64,000 nucleotides of DNA from Albidovulum inexpectatum (GCF_002927635.1 NZ_PRDS01000001.1:558001-622000); one strand, 5' to 3'; counted from the stretch's first letter, positions 9,371 through 19,579 are shown. Program-made: numbers and translations. Notes: generated by a model from the sequence alone, not told the origin.

Positions 9371-10597
9371 ATGTCCGCGCCAAAGAAAGTCGTTCTGGCC
9401 TATTCCGGTGGCCTCGATACCTCGATCATCCTGAAATGGCTGCAAACCGAATATGGCTGCGAGGTGGTGACCTTCACCGCCGATCTGGGCCAGGGCGAAG
9501 AGCTGGAGCCCGCCCGCAAGAAGGCCGAGATGCTGGGGATCAAGCCCGAGAACATCTATATCGAGGACCTGCGCGAGGAATTCGTGCGCGACTTCGTCTT
9601 TCCGATGTTCCGCGCCAATGCGGTCTATGAGGGGCTGTATCTGCTGGGCACCTCGATCGCGCGGCCACTGATTTCCAAGAGGCTGGTCGAGATCGCGCAT
9701 GAAACCGGGGCCGATGCCATCGCCCATGGCGCCACGGGCAAGGGCAACGACCAGGTGCGGTTCGAACTCAGCGCCTATGCGCTGGACCCGCATATCAAGG
9801 TCATCGCGCCGTGGCGGGAATGGGACCTGACCAGCCGAACGAAGCTGCTGGAATTTGCCGAGGCGCACCAGATCCCGATCGCCAGGGACAAGCGCGGCGA
9901 GGCGCCCTTCTCGGTCGATGCGAACCTTCTGCATACCTCGTCCGAGGGCAAGGTTCTGGAAAATCCCGCCGAAGAGGCGCCCGATTACGTGCTGCAGCGC
10001 ACCACGCGGCCCGAGGACGCGCCGGATACGCCCGAATATGTCGAGATCACCTTCGAACGTGGCGACGCGGTCGCGATCGATGGCGAACGGATGAGCCCGG
10101 CAACGCTGCTGACTCGCCTGAACGAACTGGGTGGCAAGCATGGCGTCGGCATCCTGGACCTGGTGGAAAACCGCTTTGTCGGGATGAAGTCGCGCGGCGT
10201 CTATGAAACGCCCGGCGGAACCATCCTGCTGGAGGCGCATCGCGGGATCGAGCAGATCACGCTGGATGCGGGCGCGGGCCACCTGAAGGACAGCCTGATG
10301 CCGCGCTATGCGGAACTGATCTACAACGGCTTCTGGTTCAGCCCCGAACGCGAGATGCTGCAGGCCGCGATCGACAAGAGCCAGGAACATGTCACCGGCA
10401 CCGTGCGCGTGAAGCTTTACAAGGGCTCGGCCCGCACCGTGGCACGCTGGTCGGATCATTCGCTGTATTCCGAAAAGCACGTCACCTTCGAGGAAGATGC
10501 CGGCGCCTATGACCAGAAGGATGCCGCGGGCTTCATCCGGCTGAACGCCTTGCGGCTGAAGCTGATCGCCGCGCGGAACGCCCGCGTGAAGGGCTGA
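9371..10597 (+). CDS. argG: Argininosuccinate synthase
   Basis: 408 residues. Condenses citrulline and aspartate with ATP to argininosuccinate in arginine synthesis. The ATP pyrophosphatase loop AYSGGLDTS is at residues 10-18, and the second signature [13 protein letters not shown] is near residue 120. The length is typical. The ATG follows GGAAGG with a short spacer. The gene is monocistronic and followed by a strong intrinsic terminator. Confidence 0.97.
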   Translation: MSAPKKVVLAYSGGLDTSIILKWLQTEYGCEVVTFTADLGQGEELEPARKKAEMLGIKPENIYIEDLREEFVRDFVFPMFRANAVYEGLYLLGTSIARPLISKRLVEIAHETGADAIAHGATGKGNDQVRFELSAYALDPHIKVIAPWREWDLTSRTKLLEFAEAHQIPIARDKRGEAPFSVDANLLHTSSEGKVLENPAEEAPDYVLQRTTRPEDAPDTPEYVEITFERGDAVAIDGERMSPATLLTRLNELGGKHGVGILDLVENRFVGMKSRGVYETPGGTILLEAHRGIEQITLDAGAGHLKDSLMPRYAELIYNGFWFSPEREMLQAAIDKSQEHVTGTVRVKLYKGSARTVARWSDHSLYSEKHVTFEEDAGAYDQKDAAGFIRLNALRLKLIAARNARVKG

Positions 10598-10615
10598 TCG
10601 ACCGCCCGATCATTA

Positions 10616-10641
10616 GGCCGGGCCAGTCCCGGCCCCTTTTT
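10616..10641 (+). terminator. Intrinsic terminator of argG
   Basis: Perfect seven-base-pair stem GGCCGGG / CCCGGCC with a five-base loop (CCAGT), followed by CC and five T residues. It lies 18 bases after the argG stop, the expected place for a Rho-independent terminator. Confidence 0.88.
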
Positions 10642-10743
10642 CTGGCCGCGTCCGGAACGATTTCGTGATCTCACGCGGATGTCGGTTGTCCTTTCGATGC
10701 GTTTGCCCTCGTTCTGGTCGGGAAACCAGCATGAGGATGTCCG

Positions 10744-11370
10744 ATGGTGCGTCTTGTCCTTTCCTGTCTGCTTCTGCTTGCCGCGGGCCCTGTACTGGCC
10801 CGGCAGGACACGGCCATCGTTGCGGGCGGTTGCTTCTGGTGCGTCGAAGCCGATTTCGAATCGGTCCCGGGGGTGATCGAGGTCGTCTCGGGCTATACCG
10901 GCGGGCGCGTCGAGAACCCCAGTTACAAACAGGTCAGCGCCGGCGGCACCGGACATTACGAAGCCGTCGAGATCGTCTTTGACCCCGGACGGATCAGCCT
11001 CGAGACGCTGTTCGACCTGTTCTTCCGCTCGATCGACCCGACGGATGACGGCGGACAATTCTGCGATCGCGGCGAAAGCTATCGTACGGCGATCTTCGTT
11101 CGAAACGAGACGCAGGCGCGGGCCGCGCGGGCCGCGAAGGCACGGGCCGAGGCCGCCCTTGGCCGAAAGGTCGTCACGCCAATCCTGCCCGCCGCGCGCT
11201 TCTGGCCAGCCGAGTCCTATCACCAGGATTACTACAAGGGACGGAATCTTGTCCTGACCCGGCGCGGACCGATGTCACAGGCCAAGGCCTACAAGTTCTA
11301 CCGCGAATCCTGCGGCCGCGACGCACGGGTGCGCGCGCTTTGGGGCGATCAGGCGGTCTTCGCGCAGTAG
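10744..11370 (+). CDS. msrA: Peptide methionine-S-sulfoxide reductase, exported
   Basis: 208 residues. Reduces methionine-S-sulfoxide in oxidised proteins. The MsrA signature GCFWCVE has catalytic Cys30, and the GYTGG motif follows. Unlike the cytoplasmic form, the first 19 residues form a signal peptide (hydrophobic core LSCLLLLAAGP, cleavage after VLA), so the enzyme probably acts in the periplasm. No MsrB domain is fused. The start has GAGGA six bases upstream. Convergent with maeB. Confidence 0.9.
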   Translation: MVRLVLSCLLLLAAGPVLARQDTAIVAGGCFWCVEADFESVPGVIEVVSGYTGGRVENPSYKQVSAGGTGHYEAVEIVFDPGRISLETLFDLFFRSIDPTDDGGQFCDRGESYRTAIFVRNETQARAARAAKARAEAALGRKVVTPILPAARFWPAESYHQDYYKGRNLVLTRRGPMSQAKAYKFYRESCGRDARVRALWGDQAVFAQ

Positions 11371-11401
11371 GCCCGGAAAACCGCCCACCCGTCTGACCCG
11401 G

Positions 11402-13663
11402 TCACTGCCCCAGGCGACAGGCCGCGATTGCGGCCATGTTGACGATGTCGTTCACCGTCGATCCGGTCGAACAGATCTGGATCGGGCGATCGACGCCGGT
11501 CAGGATCGGGCCGATGATCGTGGCGCCCGCCATTTCCTGCAGCAGCTTGACCGAGATCGAGGCCGAATGCCGCGCCGGCACGACCAGAACATTGGCCGGG
11601 CCGGTCAGGCGGCAGAACGGATAATGCGCCATCTGATCCATGTTCAGCGCGACATCCACGGTCATCTCGCCGTCATACTCGAAATCGACGCCGCGCGCGT
11701 CCAGCACCTGCGGCGCGCGGTGCATCTTGGTCGCGCGTTCGGACACCGGATAGCCGAAGGTCGAAAACGACAGGAAGGCCACCCGTGGCTCGATCCCCAT
11801 GCCGCGCGCCACGGCCGCGCCGCGTTCGGCGATATCGGCCAGATCCTCTTCGTCGGGCCATTCATGCACCAGCGTATCGCCTATGAAGACGATCCGCCCG
11901 CGCAGCAGGACCGCGGTAATGCCCACCGCGCCATCCTCGGCCGTGACGTCAAAGACATGGTTGATGAGGCTCAGAACATGGGCCGATTTGCGCGTCGCCC
12001 CCGTCACCATGGCATCGCCATGGCCATGGGCCAGCATCAGGGCCGAAAAGACATGCCGGTCACGCGCGGCCAGTCGGTGGATGTCGGCGCGGTCAAAGCC
12101 CTTGCGCTGCAGGCGGGCATAGAGAAAGTCCTTGTAGGTGGCCAGATGCGGGGTATTGGCCGCGTTGACGACTTCCAGTTCGTCCACCGCATCGGCCAGA
12201 CCCTCGGCGGCCAGCTTCTCGGCCACGTCCGGCTCGCGCCCCACGACGATCGCGCGTCCCATGCCCGAACGCTGATAGGCAACGGCCGCGCGCAGGACGC
12301 GCGGATCGTCGCCTTCGGCAAAGATCATCGTGGCCTGTGCGGCGCGCGCCCGCGCATGGATGCCCTGCAGGATGGAAGCCGTCGGATCCATCCGCGACTT
12401 CAGGCTCAGCTCATAGGCCTCCATGTCGATGATGGGTCGACGCGCCACGCCGGTTTCCATTCCGGCGCGCGCTACTGCGGGCGGCACGACGTGGATCAGG
12501 CGCGGATCAAAGGGCGTGGGGATGATGTAGTCACGGCCAAAGGTCAGCTTGCGCCCATAGGCCAAAGCGACTTCCTCGGGCACGGGCTGGCGCGCAAGGC
12601 TGGCCAGGGCCTCGGCGCAGGCGATCTTCATTTCGTCATTGATGGCGCGCGCGTGAATGTCCAGCGCTCCGCGAAACAGATAGGGAAAGCCCAGGACATT
12701 GTTGACCTGGTTCGGATAGTCCGACCGCCCGGTCGCCACGATCGCGTCGGGGCGGATGGCATGGGCCTCTTCGGGCGTGATCTCGGGATCGGGATTGGCC
12801 ATGGCGAAGATGATCGGATCGGGCGCCATGCTGGCGACCATTTCGGGCGTCACCGCCCCCTTGACCGAAACGCCAAGAAAGACGTCGGCACCGCGCATCG
12901 CCTCTTCCAGCGTGCGCAGGTCGGTCCTGACCGCATGGGCGGATTTCCACTGGTTCATGCCCTCGGACCGGCCCTGCCAGATCACGCCCTTGGTATCGCA
13001 GACGATGCAATTGTCGTGCCGCGCGCCCATCGCCTTGAGAAGCTCGATACAGGCGATGCCGGCCGCGCCCGCGCCGTTCAGGACGATCCGGACGTCCTCG
13101 ATCTTCTTGCCCGTCAGGTGCAGGGCGTTGATCAGACCGGCCGCGCAGATCACCGCCGTGCCGTGCTGGTCGTCATGGAACACCGGGATGTCCATGATCT
13201 CCTTCAGGCGGCTTTCGATGATGAAGCATTCGGGGGCCTTGATGTCCTCGAGATTGATGCCGCCGAAGCTGGGCCCCATCAGGCGCACGGCATTGATGAA
13301 TTCCTCGGGGTCTTCGGTGTCCAGCTCGATATCGATGGCATTGACGTCGGCAAAGCGCTTGAACAGCACCGCCTTGCCTTCCATCACGGGTTTCGATGCC
13401 AGCGCGCCGAGATTTCCCATGCCAAGGATCGCCGTGCCGTTCGACACGACGGCGACCATGTTGCCCTTGACCGTGTAGTCATAGGCCGTGCCGGGATCCT
13501 GCGCGATCGCCTCGACCGGAACCGCAACGCCGGGGCTGTAGGCCAGCGACAGGTCGCGCTGGGTGACCATCGGCTTGCTGGCGTTGATCTCGTATTTGCC
13601 GGGCGTGGGGCTGTGGTGATAGGCCAGCGCCTCTTCCCGGGTGATGCGGTTCCTGTTGGACAT
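11402..13663 (-). CDS. maeB: NADP-dependent malic enzyme, MaeB type
   Basis: 753 residues. Oxidative decarboxylation of malate to pyruvate with NADP+. An N-terminal malic domain (YSPGVAVP near residue 40), a Rossmann NAD(P)-binding domain (about 160-400, GAGAAGIA) and a C-terminal phosphotransacetylase-like domain (about 430-753) form the three-part MaeB architecture; in this family the last domain is thought to sense acetyl-CoA rather than catalyse. The ATG at MSNRNRIT is preceded by GGGGAAAG; the 60-residue in-frame extension crosses the mutS promoter and start. Divergent from mutS. Confidence 0.94.
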   Translation of the reverse strand: MSNRNRITREEALAYHHSPTPGKYEINASKPMVTQRDLSLAYSPGVAVPVEAIAQDPGTAYDYTVKGNMVAVVSNGTAILGMGNLGALASKPVMEGKAVLFKRFADVNAIDIELDTEDPEEFINAVRLMGPSFGGINLEDIKAPECFIIESRLKEIMDIPVFHDDQHGTAVICAAGLINALHLTGKKIEDVRIVLNGAGAAGIACIELLKAMGARHDNCIVCDTKGVIWQGRSEGMNQWKSAHAVRTDLRTLEEAMRGADVFLGVSVKGAVTPEMVASMAPDPIIFAMANPDPEITPEEAHAIRPDAIVATGRSDYPNQVNNVLGFPYLFRGALDIHARAINDEMKIACAEALASLARQPVPEEVALAYGRKLTFGRDYIIPTPFDPRLIHVVPPAVARAGMETGVARRPIIDMEAYELSLKSRMDPTASILQGIHARARAAQATMIFAEGDDPRVLRAAVAYQRSGMGRAIVVGREPDVAEKLAAEGLADAVDELEVVNAANTPHLATYKDFLYARLQRKGFDRADIHRLAARDRHVFSALMLAHGHGDAMVTGATRKSAHVLSLINHVFDVTAEDGAVGITAVLLRGRIVFIGDTLVHEWPDEEDLADIAERGAAVARGMGIEPRVAFLSFSTFGYPVSERATKMHRAPQVLDARGVDFEYDGEMTVDVALNMDQMAHYPFCRLTGPANVLVVPARHSASISVKLLQEMAGATIIGPILTGVDRPIQICSTGSTVNDIVNMAAIAACRLGQ

Positions 13664-13775
13664 CGTCTTTCCCCTGTCTTTTCCGCCGTCATAGCGCCCC
13701 CCTTGCATCGTGCCAATCAAAAGGATTGCCCCCTTTTTCGCCGCGCCCCGCATTGCTAGGGTCCGCGCGCAGCCA

Positions 13776-16430
13776 ATGGGGGAAAACGTGGGCGAAAAGG
13801 ACGCAGGCGTCACGCCGATGATGGCGCAATATCTGGAGATCAAGGGGCGCTATCCGGATGCGCTTCTGTTCTACCGGATGGGCGACTTCTACGAGATGTT
13901 CTTCGAGGATGCCGAGCAGGCGGCCGTCGCGCTGGACATCGCGCTGACGAAGCGTGGCCAGCATATGGGGCGCGACATCCCGATGTGCGGCGTGCCCGTC
14001 CATTCGGCCGAGGGCTATCTGCTGACGCTGATCCGCAAGGGCTTTCGCGTGGCGATCGCCGAGCAGATGGAAGACCCCGCCGAGGCGAAGAAGCGCGGCT
14101 CGAAGGCCGTGGTGCGGCGCGACGTGGTGCGGCTGGTCACGCCCGGAACGCTGACCGAGGACTCCCTGCTGGAGGCGCGGCGCAACAACTTCCTGGCGGC
14201 CTGGGCGGAAATACGCGACTCGGGCGCGCTGGCCATCGCCGACATCTCGACCGGGGAATTTCACGTGATGCCCTGCCCGCGCGTGCGGCTCTTGCCGGAA
14301 CTGGCGCGCCTCGCCCCGCGCGAGCTGCTGGTCAGCGAAAGCCACGAGGCCGAGATCGCGCCCCTGGCCGAGGAAATCGGCGCGGCGCTGACGCCGCTGG
14401 CGCGCGCCTCGTTCGACAGCACGGGGGCCGAACGGCGATTGTGCGACCTTTACGGCATAGCCACGCTTGACGCCTTTGGCAGCTTCGCGCGCGCCGAGAT
14501 TTCGGCGATGGGCGCGATCGTCGAGTATCTGGACCTGACCCAGAGGGGCAAGCTGCCCCTGTTGCGGCAGCCCACGCGGGAAACGCCCGGGGGCGTGGTG
14601 CAGATCGACGCGGCGACGCGGCGGAACCTCGAAATCACCCAGGCCCTGTCGGGTGGGCGAGAAGGGTCGCTGGTGGCCGCCATCGACCGGACCGTCACGG
14701 CCGCGGGCGGGCGGCTTCTGGAACGGCGGCTGGCCGCGCCGTCGCGCGACCTGGACGAGATCCACGCGCGGCTGGCAGCGGTCCGGCACCTGGTCGAGGA
14801 TCCGGGCCTGTGCGATGCGCTGCGCGAGGAGCTGCGCAAGGCCCCGGACATGGACCGGGCGCTGTCCCGGCTGGCGCTGGAACGCGGCGGCCCGCGCGAT
14901 CTGGCGGCGATCCGCGCCGGGCTGGAGCGTGCGCGGGCGGTGGCCGATCTGTTGACGGGCGATGTGCCCGAACGGCTGTCCCTGGCCGCGCGGGATCTGG
15001 CCGGACATGACGCGCTGGTCGCGCGCCTGCGCGCCGCCCTGGTCGAGGAGCCGCCGCTTTCGGCCCGCGACGGCGGTTTCATCGCGCCGGGACTGGATGC
15101 CGAGCTGGACGAGGTTCGCCAGCTTCGCGACGAGGGCCGGGGCGTGATCGCCCGCCTTCAGGCGCGCTATGTCGAACAGACCGGCATCCAGAGCCTGAAG
15201 ATCCGCCACAACAACGTTCTGGGCTATTTCGTCGAGACCACGGCAACCCATGCCGACAGGATGCTGGCTCCGCCGCTCAGCGAAACCTTCATTCACCGCC
15301 AGACGACCGCGAACCAGCTGCGCTTCACCACGCTGGAACTGTCCGAGCTGGAAACGCGCATCCTGAATGCCGGCAACCGCGCGATCGAGATCGAGCGTCG
15401 CCTGTTCGAGGATCTGCGTCAGGTTGTCCTGGACAATGCGGCAGCGATCTCGCAGGCGGCGCGGGCGCTGGCCGAGATCGACCTGTTCGCGGCCTTCGCG
15501 GACCTGGCGCGCGGCGAGGATTGGTGCGAGCCCAGGGTGGATGACAGCCGCGCCTTCGATGTCGAGGGCGGACGCCACCCGGTCGTCGAACGCGCCCTGC
15601 GACGCGCGGGCGAAAGCTTCGTGGCCAATGATTGCGCCCTCTCGCAGGGCGAGACACCCGCGATCTGGCTGATCACCGGGCCGAACATGGCGGGCAAGTC
15701 CACGTTTCTGCGGCAGAACGCGCTGATCGCGCTTCTGGCGCAGGCGGGCAGTTTCGTTCCGGCCCGGCGCGCGCATCTGGGGCTGGTCAGCCAGCTGTTC
15801 AGCCGGGTGGGCGCGGCCGATGACCTTGCCCGCGGGCGATCGACCTTCATGGTCGAGATGGTCGAGACCGCCGCCATCCTGAACCAGGCCGATGATCGCG
15901 CGCTGGTCATCCTGGACGAGATCGGACGGGGGACGGCGACCTGGGACGGATTGTCGATCGCATGGGCCGTCCTGGAGCACCTGCACGACGTGAATCGCTG
16001 CCGCGCATTGTTCGCGACGCATTACCACGAACTGACCTCGCTGGCGCACAAGCTGGAAGGGGTCGAGAACGCCACGGTCGCCGTGCGCGAATGGGAAGGC
16101 GAGGTCGTCTTCCTGCACGAGGTCGTGAAAGGCGCGGCGGACCGGTCCTATGGCGTGCAGGTCGCGCGGCTGGCGGGTCTGCCGCCGGCGGTCGTCGAGC
16201 GGGCCCGGGTCGTTCTGGAGGCGCTGGAGAAGGGCGAACGCGAAGGCGGGGCCCGGCGCACGGCGCTGATCGACGACCTGCCCCTGTTCAGCGCGGCCCC
16301 GGCCGCTTCGCCCCCCGCGCGCGGCCCGTCCGCCGTCGAGGCAAGACTTGCCGAACTGCATCCCGACGAGATGACGCCCCTGCAGGCGCTGACGGCGCTG
16401 TACGAGCTGAAGGCGCTCGTCCGGAAATGA
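13776..16430 (+). CDS. mutS: DNA mismatch repair ATPase MutS
   Basis: About 884 residues. Recognises mismatches and recruits MutL. The N-terminal mismatch-binding motif FYRMGDFYEMFFEDA contains the intercalating Phe-x-Glu; the ATPase has Walker A GPNMAGKST near residue 638 and Walker B DEIGRGT near 714, ending with the dimerising helix-turn-helix. The start is ambiguous. The ATG at 13776 lacks a good ribosome site, while GTG at 13788, four codons later, has GGGGGA five bases upstream. The ATG at 13710 overlaps the maeB leader. The gene ends in a terminator merged with a parS-like palindrome. Confidence 0.95.
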   Translation: MGENVGEKDAGVTPMMAQYLEIKGRYPDALLFYRMGDFYEMFFEDAEQAAVALDIALTKRGQHMGRDIPMCGVPVHSAEGYLLTLIRKGFRVAIAEQMEDPAEAKKRGSKAVVRRDVVRLVTPGTLTEDSLLEARRNNFLAAWAEIRDSGALAIADISTGEFHVMPCPRVRLLPELARLAPRELLVSESHEAEIAPLAEEIGAALTPLARASFDSTGAERRLCDLYGIATLDAFGSFARAEISAMGAIVEYLDLTQRGKLPLLRQPTRETPGGVVQIDAATRRNLEITQALSGGREGSLVAAIDRTVTAAGGRLLERRLAAPSRDLDEIHARLAAVRHLVEDPGLCDALREELRKAPDMDRALSRLALERGGPRDLAAIRAGLERARAVADLLTGDVPERLSLAARDLAGHDALVARLRAALVEEPPLSARDGGFIAPGLDAELDEVRQLRDEGRGVIARLQARYVEQTGIQSLKIRHNNVLGYFVETTATHADRMLAPPLSETFIHRQTTANQLRFTTLELSELETRILNAGNRAIEIERRLFEDLRQVVLDNAAAISQAARALAEIDLFAAFADLARGEDWCEPRVDDSRAFDVEGGRHPVVERALRRAGESFVANDCALSQGETPAIWLITGPNMAGKSTFLRQNALIALLAQAGSFVPARRAHLGLVSQLFSRVGAADDLARGRSTFMVEMVETAAILNQADDRALVILDEIGRGTATWDGLSIAWAVLEHLHDVNRCRALFATHYHELTSLAHKLEGVENATVAVREWEGEVVFLHEVVKGAADRSYGVQVARLAGLPPAVVERARVVLEALEKGEREGGARRTALIDDLPLFSAAPAASPPARGPSAVEARLAELHPDEMTPLQALTALYELKALVRK

Positions 16431-16432
16431 CG

Positions 16433-16455
16433 CGGGGGCCCGCGGGCCCCCGTTT
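16433..16455 (+). terminator. Terminator-like perfect inverted repeat after mutS
   Basis: The 20-base perfect palindrome CGGGGGCCCGCGGGCCCCCG begins three bases after the mutS stop and is followed by TTT. The T run is short, so termination may be partial. The right arm overlaps the parS-like palindrome by two bases. Confidence 0.7.
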
Positions 16456-16466
16456 CACGTGAAACG
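16451..16466. promoter_or_regulatory. parS: Variant parS centromere site
   Basis: CGTTTCACGTGAAACG is a perfect 16-base palindrome that matches the standard chromosomal parS consensus TGTTTCACGTGAAACA at the inner 14 positions; only the outermost pair differs (C/G for T/A). It lies between the convergent mutS and grpE genes, about 12.5 kb from oriC, on the same side as the two perfect sites. Confidence 0.75.
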
Positions 16467-16475
16467 CTGTTCGGA

Positions 16476-17063
16476 TTAGCCCTGATCCGGCTGGCCCTTC
16501 TGATCGGCCTGCTGGCCGTTCGCCGGGGTCGAGCTGACGCCCACCTGCGCCGGTCGCAACAGACGTTCGTGCATCACGAAGCCTTCGGTCATGACCTGGA
16601 TGATCTCTCCGGCCCGGGTGCCGGGCACGGGCGCCTCGAACATGGCCTGGTGGACCTGCGGGTCGAACATGTCGCCCACCTGCGGCGTGATCCGTTCAAT
16701 CCCGTGACGGCCAAGCACCGAGGCCAGCTCCTTCAGCGTCAGCTCGACTCCTTCGATCAGCGCCCGGGCCTGTTCGCGCACGCTGTCATCGGCCGCGTCA
16801 AGCGCCCGCTTGAGATTGTCATAGACCGGCAGGATGTCGCGGGCCAGCTTGGCACCGCCATACTGCTCGGCTTCGCGCCGGTCGCGTTCGCCGCGCTTGC
16901 GGATATTCTCGGCCTCGGCCAGCGCGCGCATGTAGCGGTCGCGGAATTCGTCGCGCTCGGCCCGCAATGCCTCGATCTCGTCGGCGACGGTTTCGGTCTC
17001 GATCGCCTCTTCGCCGATCTGTGCCTGATCTTCTGCCAATTCGTCTTTCTTCATCTCGCTCAT
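16476..17063 (-). CDS. grpE: Nucleotide exchange factor GrpE
   Basis: 195 residues. Releases ADP from DnaK. An acidic N-terminal tail and a long helix (about 25-85, with ALAEAENIRKR) drive dimerisation, and the C-terminal beta domain carries the family pattern (GFVMHERLLRPAQVGVS, about residues 160-176). A Gln/Gly-rich tail ends the protein. Its ATG overlaps the hrcA stop (ATGA), giving an hrcA-grpE operon; dnaK/dnaJ are elsewhere. Convergent with mutS across the variant parS site. Confidence 0.95.
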   Translation of the reverse strand: MSEMKKDELAEDQAQIGEEAIETETVADEIEALRAERDEFRDRYMRALAEAENIRKRGERDRREAEQYGGAKLARDILPVYDNLKRALDAADDSVREQARALIEGVELTLKELASVLGRHGIERITPQVGDMFDPQVHQAMFEAPVPGTRAGEIIQVMTEGFVMHERLLRPAQVGVSSTPANGQQADQKGQPDQG

Positions 17064-18133
17064 GTCTGGTCCTTCCGCTCGCCGGACAATAGTCGCCCGA
17101 CCAGCTGCGCCGTATAGTCAACGATGGGCACGATACGGCCATAGTTCAGCCGCGTCGGGCCAATGACGCCGACGGCGCCAATGATCTTCCGATCCGCGTT
17201 CATATATGGAGAAACGACCAAAGAGGAACCCGAAAGTGAGAACAACTTGTTCTCGCTGCCGATGAAGATGCGCACGCCTTCGCCTTGCTCGGCATGTTCA
17301 AGGAACTCGGCAATGTCGCGCTTGCGCTCCAGATCGTCGAACAGGGCGCGGATACGGTCCAGGTCGGCCTCGTCGGCATGATCCAGCAGGTTCGACTGAC
17401 CGCGCACGATCAGACGCTCGCGGGTATCGCCGGCCCCCTCCCACATGGCGATTCCTGCCTCGATCAGGCCCTGCGCCGCCTGGTCGATCTCCTGCCGGCG
17501 GCGCGCGATCTCCTTGCGCATGTGATCGCGCAATTCCGACAGGGTGCGGCCCTCGGCCAGCGCATTGACGAAATTCGCAGCCTCGCGCATCGCCGACGGG
17601 GTCAGGCCGGGCGGTGGCGTGAAGATGCGGTTCTCGACATGCCCATCGGAAAAGACAAGGACGACCAGCGCCCGGTCGTGCGCCAGGCTGACGAAATCGA
17701 TATGGCGCACCTCGGCGTCATGCTTTGGCGCCAGGACAAGGCTGGCGGAATGGGTGATACCCGACAGCGCCTGTCCCACGCGGTCAAGCAGGGAGTTCAC
17801 GCCCGGTTCGTTGCCGCCGGTGGTCGCGTCGATCGCCTGCCGGTCCTCGACCGCAAGCGTCGAGACCTCCATCAAGCCGTCGACGAACATCCGCAGGCCC
17901 AGTTGCGTCGGCACCCGACCGGCCGAGGTATGCGGACTGTCCAGCAGCCCCAACATCTCGAGATCCTGCATGACATTACGGATCGTCGCGGGCGAGATCT
18001 TTTCGCTCATCGTACGCGAGACCGTGCGCGAGCCGACCGGATCGCCGGTGTCGAGATAGGTCTCGACCACGCGGCGAAAGACCTCGCGCGAACGGTCGTT
18101 CATTTCGGCCAGAATTCGTGCGGTGTCTTCCAT
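17060..18133 (-). CDS. hrcA: Heat-inducible transcription repressor HrcA
   Basis: 357 residues. A winged helix-turn-helix domain (about residues 15-85, with [12 protein letters not shown] and [13 protein letters not shown]) is followed by an inserted dimerisation domain and a GAF-like C-terminal domain ending [23 protein letters not shown], the characteristic HrcA tail. HrcA represses groESL and related operons at CIRCE elements. I start at [10 protein letters not shown]; the long in-frame upstream stretch lies over the divergent rph promoter and gene. I see no CIRCE inverted repeat upstream, so this operon may not be self-regulated. Confidence 0.94.
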   Translation of the reverse strand: MEDTARILAEMNDRSREVFRRVVETYLDTGDPVGSRTVSRTMSEKISPATIRNVMQDLEMLGLLDSPHTSAGRVPTQLGLRMFVDGLMEVSTLAVEDRQAIDATTGGNEPGVNSLLDRVGQALSGITHSASLVLAPKHDAEVRHIDFVSLAHDRALVVLVFSDGHVENRIFTPPPGLTPSAMREAANFVNALAEGRTLSELRDHMRKEIARRRQEIDQAAQGLIEAGIAMWEGAGDTRERLIVRGQSNLLDHADEADLDRIRALFDDLERKRDIAEFLEHAEQGEGVRIFIGSENKLFSLSGSSLVVSPYMNADRKIIGAVGVIGPTRLNYGRIVPIVDYTAQLVGRLLSGERKDQT

Positions 18134-18251
18134 GGCTCTGCCTCTCAGGGTCATGACAGATATGGAGCCCCGCGCGGAAACGTCAATCGGGCTTGCCCTA
18201 TGGGGCTGCGCGACTGTAACTGACGTGGAACAATTCAAGCGAGGAAAAACA

Positions 18252-18962
18252 ATGCGTCCTTCTGGCCGGAAACTGGACGAAATGCGTCCGATCTCGATCG
18301 AAACCGGGGTGACGAAACATGCCGAGGGTTCGTGCCTGATCAAGGTCGGCGATACGCATGTCCTGTGCACCGCGACGATCGAGGAAAAGGCGCCATCGTT
18401 CCTGAAGGGCTCGGGACTGGGCTGGGTCACGGCGGAATACGGGATGCTGCCCCGCGCCACGAATACGCGCAACCGGCGCGAGGCGGCGGCTGGGAAGCAA
18501 TCGGGCCGCACGCAGGAGATCCAGCGCCTGATCGGTCGTGCCTTGCGCGCCGGTGTCGATCGGGTCGCGCTCGGCGAACGTCAGATCGTGGTCGATTGCG
18601 ACGTGATCCAGGCCGATGGCGGAACGCGCTGTGCTGCGATTACCGGGGGCTGGGTTGCCCTGCGGCTGGCGGTGAACAAGCTGTTGAAGACCGGCGCGGT
18701 CACGTCGGACCCGATCGTCGATCACGTCGCAGCGGTGTCCTGCGGGATCTATGCCGGTCAGCCGATCCTGGATCTGGATTATGCCGAGGACAGCGAAGCT
18801 GGCACTGATGGCAATTTCGTTCTGACGGGCGCAAAGCGCCTGATCGAGGTGCAGATGTCGGCGGAAGGCGCGACCTTTTCGCGCGACGAGATGGGCCAGC
18901 TTCTGGACCTTGCCGAGGCGGGAATCGCGCAGCTCGTCGAGGCGCAGAAGGCAGCGATCTGA
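18252..18962 (+). CDS. rph: Ribonuclease PH
   Basis: 236 residues. Phosphorolytic 3'-5' exoribonuclease that trims tRNA 3' ends. The family N-terminus [13 protein letters not shown] is present and the phosphate/RNA-binding region includes [20 protein letters not shown] (Arg-rich, about residues 75-94). The ATG has AGGAAAAACA upstream. It starts a tight five-gene operon (rph-rdgB-Rid-hemW-ybaN) in which each stop overlaps the next start. Confidence 0.95.
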   Translation: MRPSGRKLDEMRPISIETGVTKHAEGSCLIKVGDTHVLCTATIEEKAPSFLKGSGLGWVTAEYGMLPRATNTRNRREAAAGKQSGRTQEIQRLIGRALRAGVDRVALGERQIVVDCDVIQADGGTRCAAITGGWVALRLAVNKLLKTGAVTSDPIVDHVAAVSCGIYAGQPILDLDYAEDSEAGTDGNFVLTGAKRLIEVQMSAEGATFSRDEMGQLLDLAEAGIAQLVEAQKAAI

Positions 18963-19579
18963 TGCGACGCTTCACCGAAGACCGGTTGCTGATCGCGACG
19001 CACAATGCGGGCAAGCTGGAAGAGTTTCGTGCCCTTCTGGCGCCCTTTGGCATCACTTGCATCGGTGCGGCAGAGCTGAATCTGCCGGTCCCGGAGGAAA
19101 CCGAGGACACGTTCGTCGGAAATGCCCGCATCAAGGCGCATGCGGCCGCTCGCGCGACTGGGATGCCGGCGCTTGCCGATGACAGCGGAATCGAGGTCGA
19201 CGCCCTTGGCGGCGCCCCGGGCGTGCACACGGCGGACTGGGCGGAAACGCCGCATGGGCGCGATTTCATGATGGCGATGACCCGGACATGGCAGGAGCTG
19301 GAGAAGATCGGCGCCCCCTTCCCCCGGCGCGCGCGCTTTCGTGCCACCCTCGTCCTGGCTTGGCCGGACGGGCATGAGGAGATCTTTGAAGGCAAGGTCG
19401 AGGGGCAGCTTGTCTGGCCCGTTCGCGGCCGCCTGGGCCATGGCTATGACCCGATGTTCCAGCCCGACGGCCATGAGCAGACCTTTGCCGAGATGGTGCC
19501 CGAGGAGAAGAACCGGATCAGCCACCGCGCCGATGCACTGGGCAAGCTTGTCCGCATCTTCGAAAGCCCAAGGCGATGA
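18962..19579 (+). CDS. rdgB: dITP/XTP pyrophosphatase (RdgB/HAM1)
   Basis: 205 residues. House-cleaning enzyme removing non-canonical purine nucleotides such as ITP and XTP from the pool. The substrate loop THNAGKLEEF is at residues 13-22, the catalytic region ADDSGIEVDAL is near residue 70, and GYDPMFQPDG and the terminal SHRADAL motif are intact. The start shares one base with the rph stop (TGATG). Confidence 0.95.
   Translation: MRRFTEDRLLIATHNAGKLEEFRALLAPFGITCIGAAELNLPVPEETEDTFVGNARIKAHAAARATGMPALADDSGIEVDALGGAPGVHTADWAETPHGRDFMMAMTRTWQELEKIGAPFPRRARFRATLVLAWPDGHEEIFEGKVEGQLVWPVRGRLGHGYDPMFQPDGHEQTFAEMVPEEKNRISHRADALGKLVRIFESPRR

Noticed and set aside
14258-14270. TTTCACGTGA in mutS as another parS half
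   Set aside because: Palindrome breaks after the core (about ten of 16 positions match); not a parS site.
13689-16361. 890-residue open frame on the minus strand across mutS
   Set aside because: Exact antisense shadow of mutS; Arg/Gln/Gly-rich with no family motifs. High GC keeps the opposite frame open.
18134-18251. CIRCE element upstream of hrcA
   Set aside because: No TTAGCACTC-N9-GAGTGCTAA-like repeat can be seen.
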